Assembly (NCBI RefSeq): GCF_006016075.1
Contig: NZ_CP040093.1
Location: 682,001-746,000 of the forward strand
Origin: Caloramator sp. E03
Lineage (GTDB): Bacteria; Bacillota; Clostridia; Clostridiales; Caloramatoraceae
DNA length: 64,000 bases
Direction: 5' to 3'
The position numbers and the translations under genes were made by a program. A model generated the notes under the pieces. That model had not been told where the DNA came from. It worked only from the letters and a program-made list of their open reading frames with translations, and searched no databases. Positions 15,784 to 24,897 of the stretch are shown here, one piece after another. Within the stretch, counting starts at the first letter, position 1; each line of letters opens with the position of its first letter.

Positions 15784-16968
15784 TTATTCATCTCCATCAA
15801 CAACAAGTTTTCCTTCATTTATAAGTTTATTTCTGTATAATACGTTTATAACTGCAATAAATACAGCACCTACTATTAAACCTAGTATATATATTCCAAG
15901 TTTAGATACCAATGGCCAAGCCCATATTGCAGATTCTGGGAACCACTGAACTGCTCCAAGAACAACAGCTACGAGGGCACCAAATACTGAACCTACTACA
16001 TATAAAGGAATTACAAAGGCTGGTCTTTCAAGGGCAAAAGGTATAGAACCTTCAGAAATACCCATGAATGCAAGGAATATTGCTGTTTTTCCTGCTTCAT
16101 AAAATTGTTTATCATAAACTCTTCTTCTTACAAGCTTTCTGTCTATTAAAGTTGATAAACCAAGTCCAAAGGATGGAGTAACTATCGCAATACATCTTGC
16201 TGTTATTGGAAGAATCTTTTCTGTAGTAAATCCAAGGGCCACAAATCCAGCTGCTTTATTAACTGGGCCTCCAAGGTCAAAAGCTGTTGCTGCTGCAAGA
16301 ACTATTGAATAAACTATTTGTCCAGCCTTACCCGCAGCCTGAAGTCCTGATTTTATTAATGTATTTACCCATCCTCCAAATGGAGTTACAACAAACACCA
16401 TTGCTACCATTGTAAATAATGCTGCAAGAAGAGGAATTAAAAATGTTGCTTTAAATGCAAGCCAGTTGTGTGGAAGCTGTATCTTTTTATTCAGCCACTT
16501 TACAAAATAACCAACCATAAAAGCTATAATTATTGCTCCAAGGAATCCTGATGCAACCGGAGCCTTTGGAGCCCACTTCCCTTCATTTAGTGTGAGAAGA
16601 GCTATTGGCTTATTAGCAACATAACCTCCTATAAATCCTGCCGCAAGTGCAGTTTTTCCTCCAATAGAATTTGCTGTAAAAGCTGCAAACATAGGTATAG
16701 CAAAACTAAATAATGTAAATCCAAAACTTTCCATTATATGTGAAAGCTTTAAGAAGGCAAGGCTTGCACCTGAAAAATTCCCTGAATTAACCGCATCTAC
16801 AATAGAAGTAGATGGATCAATCTTTAAAAATACATAAGGTATCATCTGTGAAAATGCCCCTATAAGTCCTCCCATGATAAGTACTGGAATCATATATGAA
16901 ATGCCTGTCATTACATGCTTATTAAATTCTTTCCAAGCCTTTGAACCTTTTGATGTCTGCTTCTCCAT
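15784..16968 (-). CDS. PTS fructose-type EIIC permease
   Basis: A 394-residue membrane protein with about nine to ten hydrophobic segments. Family features are GISYMIPVLIMGGLIGAFSQ near the N-terminus, the conserved substrate loop GGKTALAAGFIGGYVANKP and MGISEGSIPFALERP, the FruA/EIIC-Fru signature (GISEGAIPF in relatives). It imports and positions a sugar or sugar conjugate for phosphorylation by the separate EIIB downstream-encoded partner. EIIA, EIIB and EIIC are separate polypeptides here. The cognate substrate is unknown; the peptidase neighbours argue against plain fructose. Confidence 0.92.
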   Translation of the reverse strand: MEKQTSKGSKAWKEFNKHVMTGISYMIPVLIMGGLIGAFSQMIPYVFLKIDPSTSIVDAVNSGNFSGASLAFLKLSHIMESFGFTLFSFAIPMFAAFTANSIGGKTALAAGFIGGYVANKPIALLTLNEGKWAPKAPVASGFLGAIIIAFMVGYFVKWLNKKIQLPHNWLAFKATFLIPLLAALFTMVAMVFVVTPFGGWVNTLIKSGLQAAGKAGQIVYSIVLAAATAFDLGGPVNKAAGFVALGFTTEKILPITARCIAIVTPSFGLGLSTLIDRKLVRRRVYDKQFYEAGKTAIFLAFMGISEGSIPFALERPAFVIPLYVVGSVFGALVAVVLGAVQWFPESAIWAWPLVSKLGIYILGLIVGAVFIAVINVLYRNKLINEGKLVVDGDE

Positions 16969-17046
16969 ATAATTTCCCCCTTTTTTATTTAAATATTGTT
17001 AATTATTTAAAAATAAGTTATTATACTTTATGTGGTTATTTATTTT

Positions 17047-17079
17047 AGTACCTTCCAATAATTTTTTGTGGAGGGTACT
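17047..17079. repeat. Hairpin between EIIB and EIIC genes
   Basis: The arms AGTACCTTCC (17047-17056) and GGAGGGTACT (17070-17079) pair over 10 bp with one G-T pair. A T-run follows only on the plus strand, where no gene precedes, so on the operon strand it is probably an RNA-stability or attenuation hairpin in the 114-nt EIIB-EIIC gap. Confidence 0.5.
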
Positions 17080-17082
17080 TTT

Positions 17083-17397
17083 TTATTTCATGCTCTCTTC
17101 TATTTCCTGAATTATGCTCTTTGCATTTTTAATTGCCTGCTGAAGTGTAATTTCATGAACGTCACACCCTTCAAATCTGTCGGGATCAAGGGGAGTTACA
17201 GCTACTGCATGGATAATAATATCTGCCTCCTTTATGTCCTTTAAAGTCAATTCGTTTTGGATTCCATCTGCCCCTTGAGTTTCAATTTTAACTTCATAGC
17301 CAAGCTCCTTTGCTGCCTTTTCTAATGATTGTGCAGCCATGAAAGTATGAGCTAACCCCATAGGGCATGCACACAATGCTACTAATTTTTTACCCAT
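17083..17397 (-). CDS. PTS fructose-type EIIB
   Basis: A 104-residue phosphotransfer domain. The phosphorylated Cys is in LCACPMGLAHTFMAAQSLE (residues about 7-25); most relatives have CPTGIAHT, so the Met is a small deviation. AVTPLDPDRFEGCDVHEI follows in the C-terminal half. It receives phosphate from EIIA encoded 18 nt upstream and passes it to the substrate bound by EIIC. Length is normal for a free-standing EIIB-Fru. Confidence 0.92.
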   Translation of the reverse strand: MGKKLVALCACPMGLAHTFMAAQSLEKAAKELGYEVKIETQGADGIQNELTLKDIKEADIIIHAVAVTPLDPDRFEGCDVHEITLQQAIKNAKSIIQEIEESMK

Positions 17398-17415
17398 CTT
17401 AACACCTCCAATTTA

Positions 17416-17889
17416 TTAATTATTAAAAGCTGTTAAAGCTTCTTTAACCAAATTAAATATTTCCTCTTTTTTATCTGTTTCTATTATCTTTTTCTTAAAG
17501 CTCTCATCAATTAGACTTCTTGAAAGGCTGGCAAGAAGTTTAAGATGAACATTACCACTGTTATCATAAGGAGTTAATAGTGCTATTATTATTGAAACTG
17601 GTTGTCCATCTAATGCATTCCATTCTATAGGAATCTTTGGTTTAATTATTATTACTCCTGCTTCCTTTATACTTTTCCATTTAGTGTGGGGTATTGCTAT
17701 ACTATCCCCAAGTCCTGTAGAAAATTCGTTTTCTCTTTGTAATAGTCCTTTTAAGGTTTCCTCTTCATCATCAGTAAGCTGAGCCTCTTTTGCAACTTTT
17801 GAAACATACTTTAGAGCTTCAAGCTTATCTTTTATATCAGCATCCAATCTTATATTATCGATTTTGAATATTAAATCAGAATTTATCAT
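17416..17889 (-). CDS. PTS fructose/mannitol-type EIIA
   Basis: A 157-residue EIIA of the PTS_EIIA_2 fold. The phospho-His is in GLGDSIAIPHTKWKSI (about residues 58-73). It takes phosphate from HPr and donates it to the EIIB next door. Its start overlaps the stop of the PRD regulator by 4 nt, so the regulator and the transporter are translationally coupled. This fits the usual control in which the PTS components phosphorylate the regulator's PRDs. Confidence 0.92.
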   Translation of the reverse strand: MINSDLIFKIDNIRLDADIKDKLEALKYVSKVAKEAQLTDDEEETLKGLLQRENEFSTGLGDSIAIPHTKWKSIKEAGVIIIKPKIPIEWNALDGQPVSIIIALLTPYDNSGNVHLKLLASLSRSLIDESFKKKIIETDKKEEIFNLVKEALTAFNN

Positions 17890-19880
17890 AACTCTCTCCC
17901 TTCACTTAAAAGCTGAATGAATTCATCAAAATCCTTTGATTTAATCATGGATTTAACAAAGTCAACATTATCTATTAAACTGTATATATTTTTAAATATG
18001 TGAAGGTTCTTCCTATCTGCAAGATTAAAGCATATCATAAAAATTATTTGAACCTCATCCACATCCCATAGAATTGGTTTATCAAGAATTGCAACTCCAA
18101 TTACCGATTTGTGAACCCCGTTTATTGCAGTATGCGGAATAGCAACTAAATTGCCAATATCAGTCGATGACATCTTTTCCCTCTCTAATATTGATTCAAC
18201 CACATTAGAATCAATTAAACCTTCCTGCTTCATCATACTTCCCATAAAATTTATAACTTCTTCTTTGGATGTAGCTTTTAATCTATAAAAGGCTTTCCTG
18301 TTAAACATTTCAAACAAAAGTTTCTTTTTACTAATATCCAAAGTTATAATGTCTCCAATTTTTTTAATAGAAGAATCTGATAGAACATTATCAACGCTGA
18401 TAATAGGTATGTTTGATTTGTAATCTTCAATCTCAACTGTTGAAACTATATAATCTACGTTTTGTTTTAATGCAACATCTAAATATCTTGCTGGATACAC
18501 GCCTATAACTTCTACATATTTAATTTGGTTTTTTATTTTTTCAGATAGAAGCTGCGCAGTACCGATTCCATATTGACATACTATACATATCTTTTTTGTC
18601 ATGTTTGTTTTAATTCTTTCCTGAGCAGCTCCGAAATGCATCGCTATAAATCCTATTTCATCTTCATCAAGCTCTATGCCATAATAATCGTATATCTTCT
18701 TTGCAGCAAACATTGCAAAGTTCATTTCGACTGGATAATTAGATTTTATCTGCTGAAGCAGAGGATTTTTAACCTGAACTCCTGCCCTTGCTCTGTTAAT
18801 TGCTATTTTAATATGTATTGTCATCGCTTTTATAAGTTTTGTATCCTGGTCAAATTCATTGCCAGTTATTATTTTTATCTCCTCAAGGATTGCTTTTACA
18901 AAGTTGAATATTTCTTCATCTTGCAAGTCAGTATCCTGAAGATTTCTCATGCTATAATTATATATCATAAAACCTGAATAAAAAGAAACATAATAATATT
19001 CATTTTCACTAAACACAACATCCAAAGCCTTTTCAACTTGACTCATAATACTGTGAATGGCTGAGTAATTGTGATGCCTGTAATTATTAATAAGTGATAA
19101 GTTTTCAACAGTTTTATTTTTTCTTATCCTCGATAAAGATACAATAATCCTCGACAACAAATTATTAAAGTCTTTATCAGCAACAACTATATTGTTTTCC
19201 TTAAGATAAATGGATATTATTTTTTCTATAGTTTGAATGTCTTCTTTAGTTACATTAGAGAGATAAACCTTAAGATTATTATTATTGTCTGCTTTTATAC
19301 AATAATCGAGTATAAGAGCTCTAATATTCAACTCCTCTCCATCAATATAAGTTCCATAATGAGGCTTTGAGGTAATTGTCAGATTATATTTTTTTATACA
19401 CTCTTTTATTTTTGAAGTCATTTTATTAAAACTTGAAGTACTTAAATTAAGTTTTTCTGCCATCTCATCAACACTTAAAGTATCATTATTAATTAAAAGG
19501 TTTATTGCATTTTCTACTCTGCCTTCAATCGAATCATCGATATCAAATCCATCAATTACTCTTAATGCTTCTTTTAAAACGCCCTGTAAAACTTTAGGTG
19601 CACCGGTCAGCTTATAACCTATACCCTTTAAGGCTATAATTTCAACCCCCATTTTTTTAAGTTCATAGTTAATATCATTTATATATCTTTTTACTGTTCT
19701 TGTCGACATTCCTATCTTTTGTGCCATCTCTGCCGAAGTTAGACAGGCATCCTTATTGCTGAGGTATTTTATTATTAAATAATGCTTTTTTGTTAACACC
19801 TCACTCACCATCCTATTATATAGTATAATATTTATTTTCTGAAAATTGATTATAAACAATGTCATACTAAGTGACATCAT
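17886..19880 (-). CDS. PRD-containing transcriptional regulator (MtlR/LicR type)
   Basis: An intact regulator of up to 664 residues: HTH (AEMAQKIGMSTRTVKRYIND), second HTH-like Mga segment, PRD1 and PRD2 with conserved His (INNYRHHNYSAIHSIM and FIAMHFGAAQERI), an EIIB-like domain with Cys in CIVCQYGIGTAQLLSEKI, and an EIIA domain with phospho-His in LVAIPHTAINGV. The first 23 residues look unlike the family and no RBS precedes the start at 19880; an ATG at 19811 (MVSEVLTKKHYLI) fits the family better but also lacks a good RBS. It lies inside the operon between pepV and EIIA and probably activates it when its substrate is present. Confidence 0.9.
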   Translation of the reverse strand: MMSLSMTLFIINFQKINIILYNRMVSEVLTKKHYLIIKYLSNKDACLTSAEMAQKIGMSTRTVKRYINDINYELKKMGVEIIALKGIGYKLTGAPKVLQGVLKEALRVIDGFDIDDSIEGRVENAINLLINNDTLSVDEMAEKLNLSTSSFNKMTSKIKECIKKYNLTITSKPHYGTYIDGEELNIRALILDYCIKADNNNNLKVYLSNVTKEDIQTIEKIISIYLKENNIVVADKDFNNLLSRIIVSLSRIRKNKTVENLSLINNYRHHNYSAIHSIMSQVEKALDVVFSENEYYYVSFYSGFMIYNYSMRNLQDTDLQDEEIFNFVKAILEEIKIITGNEFDQDTKLIKAMTIHIKIAINRARAGVQVKNPLLQQIKSNYPVEMNFAMFAAKKIYDYYGIELDEDEIGFIAMHFGAAQERIKTNMTKKICIVCQYGIGTAQLLSEKIKNQIKYVEVIGVYPARYLDVALKQNVDYIVSTVEIEDYKSNIPIISVDNVLSDSSIKKIGDIITLDISKKKLLFEMFNRKAFYRLKATSKEEVINFMGSMMKQEGLIDSNVVESILEREKMSSTDIGNLVAIPHTAINGVHKSVIGVAILDKPILWDVDEVQIIFMICFNLADRKNLHIFKNIYSLIDNVDFVKSMIKSKDFDEFIQLLSEGREL

Positions 19881-21260
19881 CTACATATTGGCCATTTCAT
19901 AAAGTGCATGTGCATAAATTGCAGCAGACTGAAAAAGTCTTTTAACTTCCATATATTCATTAGCAGAATGCACATTTCCCGAGCTATCATCTCCAAATTC
20001 TGCACCAAAGGCTACAGAGTTTTTCATTTCACTTGCATAAGTGCCTGCGCTTGTTACCCTTATCTTACTTTTTGAATCTTTAGTATGGTTTATATATATT
20101 TCATGAAGTTTATTAACTAATATAAAATCTGGCTCAATATAAAATGGATTTTTTATATTTTTTAGTTTAATCTGATATTCTCCCTTTAAATTTTTACAAA
20201 TATATTTAGTAATTTTATTTTTAATAGAATTCAAATCAGCATTTTCTGGATATCTTATGCTAAATATCAAATTCATCTTGTCCGTATTTATATTAAACAT
20301 AGTTGGAACAATAGTGAGTTCTCCACATTTACCTGAAGTATAAATACCAAATCCCACCCCTTTGTAATCATTATCAAATAAAATATTGCCTAAATCTAAA
20401 AACAATGGAGTATTGATATTTGTACTTAGAAATCTCACAAGTTTTGTTATTGGGTTAACAGTTTTTTCAGGCTTTGATGAGTGTCCTCCTACTCCTTGAA
20501 CCTTTATTGAAGTATAATCATTATTTATATAAAAATCTCCATTTAAATTATTTTCATATAAATAACTAATAAATTTCTCTTTTAGATAAGAATAATTTGT
20601 ATTAAGTTTAATTTCTATCGTTGAGGGTATTATATTATTAGCTGTTCCTGATTTTATTTCTATTCTCTCTTTAATAATTCCGCTAACTTCTAAAATCGCT
20701 GCTCCCTTCTCTCCATGAATAACAGGAAACTTAGCATCAGGAGTAAATCCAAATTTAGGCTGAGGTTCTTTAGAAAAGTAATGTCTAATACATCTAAATC
20801 CGTTTTCTTCATTTCCTCCAACAATAATCCTAATAGAATTTTTTACAGGAAGATTCAATTCTTTTATTATTTTAAGCCCCATATAGCATCCAAGTATCGG
20901 CCCTTTATCATCGACCACTCCTCTGCCATAAGCTTTCCCATCGATAACAGTAAGTTGAAAAGGATTTGTCCTCCAGTTATCATCTACTGGAACTACATCG
21001 GCATGTCCAAATGCACACACGTAATTATTGCCCTGTCCATATTCTGCATGAACAGCATAACCATAATCATTTTTAACTCTAAATCCATCCTTTAAAGCCA
21101 AGTTTTCAAACCATTTTAAACTTCTACAGATTTCTTTGCCAAAGGGCATATCTTTATTTATTGTGTCTTCATCATAAATAGAGGGAATCTCTATCCATTC
21201 ACCAAGCAATTTAATATATTCATCCCCTCTTTTTAATACTTCTTCATAAAAATCAATCAT
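19881..21260 (-). CDS. PepV-like M20 dipeptidase (copy 1)
   Basis: A 459-residue M20A metallopeptidase. The zinc ligands and catalytic residues are in VCAFGHADVVP (His, Asp), GRGVVDDKGPILG (Asp), VGGNEENGFRC (Glu-Glu) and, late, the HSANEYM His. The lid domain contains GVGGHSSKPEKTVNP. PepV enzymes cleave dipeptides with an unblocked N-terminus. I start at the ATG at 21260, which has GGAGATTAAAT upstream and matches the paralog's N-terminus. It is the first gene of the operon with a PTS, a Pro-peptidase and PatB. A promoter and a terminator-like hairpin precede it. Confidence 0.9.
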   Translation of the reverse strand: MIDFYEEVLKRGDEYIKLLGEWIEIPSIYDEDTINKDMPFGKEICRSLKWFENLALKDGFRVKNDYGYAVHAEYGQGNNYVCAFGHADVVPVDDNWRTNPFQLTVIDGKAYGRGVVDDKGPILGCYMGLKIIKELNLPVKNSIRIIVGGNEENGFRCIRHYFSKEPQPKFGFTPDAKFPVIHGEKGAAILEVSGIIKERIEIKSGTANNIIPSTIEIKLNTNYSYLKEKFISYLYENNLNGDFYINNDYTSIKVQGVGGHSSKPEKTVNPITKLVRFLSTNINTPLFLDLGNILFDNDYKGVGFGIYTSGKCGELTIVPTMFNINTDKMNLIFSIRYPENADLNSIKNKITKYICKNLKGEYQIKLKNIKNPFYIEPDFILVNKLHEIYINHTKDSKSKIRVTSAGTYASEMKNSVAFGAEFGDDSSGNVHSANEYMEVKRLFQSAAIYAHALYEMANM

Positions 21261-21280
21261 ATTTAATCTCCTTCCATATT

Positions 21281-21362
21281 TAAAAATAAAAAAGCATAAG
21301 ATGACCAATATGATAGATTATCAATAGAACATAAAAAATCATATTGGGGGTCATTCTTATGC
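21281..21362 (-). terminator. Terminator hairpin in the pepV leader (attenuator candidate)
   Basis: The arms 21294-21313 and 21339-21362 (core GCATAAGA, TGACC, AATATGA) form a stem of about 20 bp with small bulges. On the minus strand it is followed by TTTTTTATTTTT. It lies between the pepV promoter and the pepV RBS with no gene before it, so it would stop transcription unless bypassed. The paralogous locus has a different hairpin at the same place (53752-53802). Confidence 0.65.
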
Positions 21363-21370
21363 CTGAGTTA

Positions 21371-21399
21371 ATAATATAGCAATATTTGAGAATAGTCAA
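21371..21399 (-). promoter_or_regulatory. Sigma-A promoter of the pepV-PTS-pepP-patB operon
   Basis: On the minus strand TTGACT (21394-21399), a 17-nt spacer and TATTAT (21371-21376). Transcription would begin at the leader hairpin. Confidence 0.7.
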
Positions 21400-21421
21400 A
21401 TGTAAGAATAAATTTAAGCGA

Positions 21422-21450
21422 TTGGAATTTTTTATTAATAAGTATATACT
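21422..21450 (+). promoter_or_regulatory. Sigma-A promoter of the divergent PRD regulator
   Basis: TTGGAA (21422-21427), a 17-nt spacer and TATACT (21445-21450), about 40 nt upstream of the regulator start. It is divergent from the pepV promoter. Confidence 0.6.
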
Positions 21451-21487
21451 TTAAATTAGATTTATTAACAAATTGGAGGGAGGAAAT

Positions 21488-23448
21488 ATGTATAACAATT
21501 TTCTACATCCTCGTCAAAAAAAATAATTGAATATTTATTAAATAAAAAAACATGGGTTAAAGGACGTGAAATCGCTTTTGAATTAGGCGTAACTGATAGA
21601 ACAATAAGAAAGGATATAATGTATATAAATTCTTTAGACAAAAGTAATGGAGATATTATTATTTCACATAATAAAAACGGATATATGATAAACAATTGCA
21701 AAAATATTAATAATCTAATAATGCAAGATGATGTTAATATACCAGATGTTCCTGATGAAAGATTAAAATATATTTTAAAAAAGCTTTTATTTTGTAAAAA
21801 TAACATAGACATTTTTGATTTAGCAGATGAAATAAATGTTAGTGAATCTACTATTGAAAACGATATAAAAAAAATAAGAGAGATGATAAAAAAATATGGA
21901 AGTAACATTAAAGTTATTAAAAATTCATCTTATATTTATCTTCAAGGCTTAGAAAAAGATAAAAGAAAACTATTGAGCGATATTTTATTTAATGAAACTA
22001 ATGGTGATTTTTTAAATATTGAAAAATACAAAAGATATTTTAAGGATATAGATTTGAATATTATAAAGTCTCATTTAAATAAATTATTAAAAAAATATGA
22101 GTACACTATTAATGAAATGACAATTATAAATCTAATAGTACATATTGCTATAACAGTTGATAGAATAAAAAAACATAATATTCTAGATATGTATTATACT
22201 TCAAATGATATACTTAATACTATAGAATATAAAATAGCTTGCGATTTATGTGATAAATTGGAAGAAAATTTTTTTATCGAAATTCCTCCTAGAGAAAAAT
22301 TATATATTTCACATCTTATTTTTAGTAAAAAAATATTTAAAAACATTTACTCTAATAAATATGAGTTAGAAAAAAATATTGAACCTTATTTTATTATAAT
22401 AACTGAATATTTAATAGATTCCTTATGTAGAGAATTTAGTATTGAGTTGCAAAATGATCATCTTCTTTTTTCAGGATTATGTTTTCATATTAAAGCTATG
22501 TATCAAAGAATAAAACATGATTCAACTTTGAAAAATCCAATATTAAATGATTTAAAAAGAAAATATCCATATATTTTTGATATTACAGTTTTTTTAGCTA
22601 ATGAATTTTATAAATTGACTGACTTAAAAATGGATGAGAATGAAATGGGATACTTTGCTCTGCATATAGGAGCAGCCTTAGAAAGAATTAAAGAAAAACA
22701 AAATAAGAAAAGAAAGGTTGCTTTAGTATGTTCATCAGGGCATATAACATCAAATGTACTATATTCTAAAATTAAATCCATATATAGCAACCGAGTAGAA
22801 ATAGAGGGACTGTTTTCTTTCTTAGAAATAGATTTAATAAAGGGAAAAAAGCCAGATTTAATATTATCAACTGTACCATTCGAACATAATTTGCAAATTG
22901 ATACGATAGTAATATCTCCATTTTTAAATGATATGGATATAAAAAAGATTAATTCTATTCTTGATAAGGAAATAAATAATAAAAAAAATCTTTTTCAAGA
23001 TGTTGCACAATTTTTTAAGGAAGATATATTTTTCAAAGATATTAGATTTAAAAATGAATTTGAAGCTATATATTTTATGGCAAATAAACTTTTTGAAAAA
23101 GGATATGTACCAAAAAGTTATATTAATAATGTAATTGAAAGAGAAAAATTGTCGTCAACTTCATTAGGCAATCTTACTGCAATACCACATCCAATTTTAA
23201 TGGATGCTTTTGAAACAGTAATCTCAACAGCAATTCTAAACAAACCATTAGAATGGGGATGTCATAAGGTACAATTGATTTTAATGTTTGCAATTAAATC
23301 TGGAGATAGAACTAAACTTAATGATTTATTCGAGCATCTATTATATATAATAGATAATGTCGAAGGTGTCAATTATTTATTAGAATCAAAAAATTTTAAT
23401 GATTTTAAATTAAGGCTCTTAAATTATGAATCAAATTATATGAAATAG
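21488..23448 (+). CDS. PRD-containing regulator of the glycosylasparaginase PTS cluster, with frameshift near the start
   Basis: The ATG at 21488 has an excellent RBS (TTGGAGGGAGGAAAT) but its frame ends after 12 codons (MYNNFLHPRQKK). One extra A in the A8 run at 21516-21523 joins it to the HTH (KGREIAFELGVTDRTIRKD) and to a full regulator of about 654 residues: second HTH (LADEINVSESTIENDI), PRD1, PRD2 (MGYFALHIGAALERI), EIIB-like domain with Cys in ALVCSSGHITSNV and EIIA domain with His in TAIPHPIL. The downstream ATG at 21619 would lose the first HTH and has no RBS. Either polymerase slippage on the A-run, a phase-variable state or a sequencing error explains this. It precedes and probably controls the cluster to 27.5 kb. 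Confidence 0.85.
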
Positions 23449-23481
23449 AGTTCCTAATACTTAGGAACTTTATTTTTTTCC
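23449..23481 (+). terminator. Terminator after the PRD regulator
   Basis: The stem GTTCCTAA / TTAGGAAC (23450-23457 and 23461-23468) with a TAC loop is followed by TTTATTTTTTT. It separates the regulator transcript from the PTS operon, which must have its own promoter in the following 90 nt. Confidence 0.8.
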
Positions 23482-23574
23482 TAACTTTAAGGAAAATATT
23501 TGTTTGAATATTCTTTATTTAAAATTTTATTATAAAGGTAGATACTTAACATTGCAATTAGGAAGGTGACAATT

Positions 23575-23889
23575 ATGGAGTCAATTGAAAAAGCAGCATT
23601 TCAAATTATTTCTTCAGCAGGAGATGCCCTATCAATGATGTTTGAAGCATTAAAATTATCAAGAAATGGAAATTTTGATGATGCAGAAGAATTAATAAAA
23701 AAATCGGATTCATTACTATTAGAAGCCCATAAAGCACAAACTACTCTAATCATTGAAGAGTCTCAAGGAAATAAATCTGAATATTCTATTCTTATGGTAC
23801 ATGCTCAAGATCATATTATGAATGCAATGCTGGCAAAACCACTAATTTCAGAATTGATTAATCTTTATAGAATGATATATCAAAAATAA
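23575..23889 (+). CDS. PTS lactose/cellobiose-type EIIA
   Basis: A 104-residue all-helical EIIA of the LacF/CelC family. The phospho-His is in LVHAQDHIMNAM-like sequence (MVHAQDHIMNAMLAKPL, about residues 76-92), with the upstream conserved EAHKAQTTLI. I start at the ATG at 23575, with GGAAGGTGAC upstream; a GTG at 23566 lies in the RBS. It is the first gene of an operon that contains a matching EIIC and EIIB, although these are separated by enzyme genes. Confidence 0.92.
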   Translation: MESIEKAAFQIISSAGDALSMMFEALKLSRNGNFDDAEELIKKSDSLLLEAHKAQTTLIIEESQGNKSEYSILMVHAQDHIMNAMLAKPLISELINLYRMIYQK

Positions 23890-23910
23890 TTAAGAAAGGA
23901 GAAAAAGATA

Positions 23911-24861
23911 ATGAATTGGGCAATTATTGCTACATGGCGTATGGCTTTGGAAGGTGTTTCTGCTGCTTCTGAGCTCCTTAAAAGTGGGGGTAGTGCTTCT
24001 GATGCTGTAGAAACTGCCGTTAAAATGGTGGAAGATTATCCTTTATATAAGTCTGTAGGATACGGTGGACTCCCTAACGAAAATTGTGAAGTAGAACTGG
24101 ATGCAGCATTTATGGATGGAGATACATTTTCAATAGGTGCTGTTGGAGGAATTAAGGATTTTAAAAATCCTGTTTCTATTGCAAGAAAATTGAGTTTAGA
24201 AAGATTCAATATTTTTCTTGTTGGAAATGGTGCAGAAGAATATGCTCATAAAAATGGATTTGAACGAAAAAATATGCTTACAGATAGAGCAAAGCGAATT
24301 TATGAAAAGCGAATAGAAGAAATAAAAAATAAAAATTTAAGCCCTTATGATGGACATGATACTGTTGGAATTGTATGTTTAGACATAAATAAACACATGG
24401 CAGTAGCAACTTCTACAAGTGGTTTATTTATGAAAAAAAGGGGGAGAGTTGGAGATTCACCTATACCCGGCTCTGGATTTTATGTAGACAGTTTAATTGG
24501 AGGTGCTGCTGCAACTGGCTTAGGAGAAGATATTATGAAAGGTTGTTTATCATATGAAGCTGTTAGGTTAATGGAAAATGATATACATCCCCAGGATGTT
24601 GCTGAAAAAGTAATATATGAATTTAGTTCAAAACTTATAAAAAAGAGAGGAAAAGCTGGGGCAATGTCTATTGTTTGCTTAAATAATAAAGGTGAATGGG
24701 GGGTTGGTACAAATGTAGAGTTTTCATTTATCTTTGCAAATGAAAAAATTGAGCCCAAGGTATATTTAGCTTATCCTAAAGGTAGTTCTACAATTTACAC
24801 CGAAGCTACAAAGGAATGGCTCGATAGTTATTTAAAAAGAATATCAGCACCATTAGATTAG
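23911..24861 (+). CDS. Glycosylasparaginase / isoaspartyl peptidase family Ntn-hydrolase
   Basis: A 316-residue Ntn-hydrolase. The autoproteolysis and nucleophile site is GHDTVGIVCLD (Thr at about residue 152), preceded by a typical alpha chain (NWAIIATWRMALEGVSAASELLKSGGSASDAVE; split here, residues 2-34) and followed by SGLFMKKRGRVGDSPIPGSGFY and GAAATGLGEDIMKG, which line the active site. The HDTVG form resembles glycosylasparaginases, which split GlcNAc-Asn into aspartate and an amino sugar, more than plant-type isoaspartyl peptidases. No signal peptide, so it acts inside the cell. Its place between EIIA and EIIC suggests it hydrolyses the imported PTS substrate. Confidence 0.85.
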   Translation: MNWAIIATWRMALEGVSAASELLKSGGSASDAVETAVKMVEDYPLYKSVGYGGLPNENCEVELDAAFMDGDTFSIGAVGGIKDFKNPVSIARKLSLERFNIFLVGNGAEEYAHKNGFERKNMLTDRAKRIYEKRIEEIKNKNLSPYDGHDTVGIVCLDINKHMAVATSTSGLFMKKRGRVGDSPIPGSGFYVDSLIGGAAATGLGEDIMKGCLSYEAVRLMENDIHPQDVAEKVIYEFSSKLIKKRGKAGAMSIVCLNNKGEWGVGTNVEFSFIFANEKIEPKVYLAYPKGSSTIYTEATKEWLDSYLKRISAPLD

Positions 24862-24897
24862 TTTAATTTATCACTAAAAAATGAGAGGAGTGTTAAA

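Noticed and set aside
21281-21362. T-box riboswitch upstream of pepV
   Set aside because: The leader is too short and has no specifier stems or T-box sequence; it is a single hairpin with T-run.
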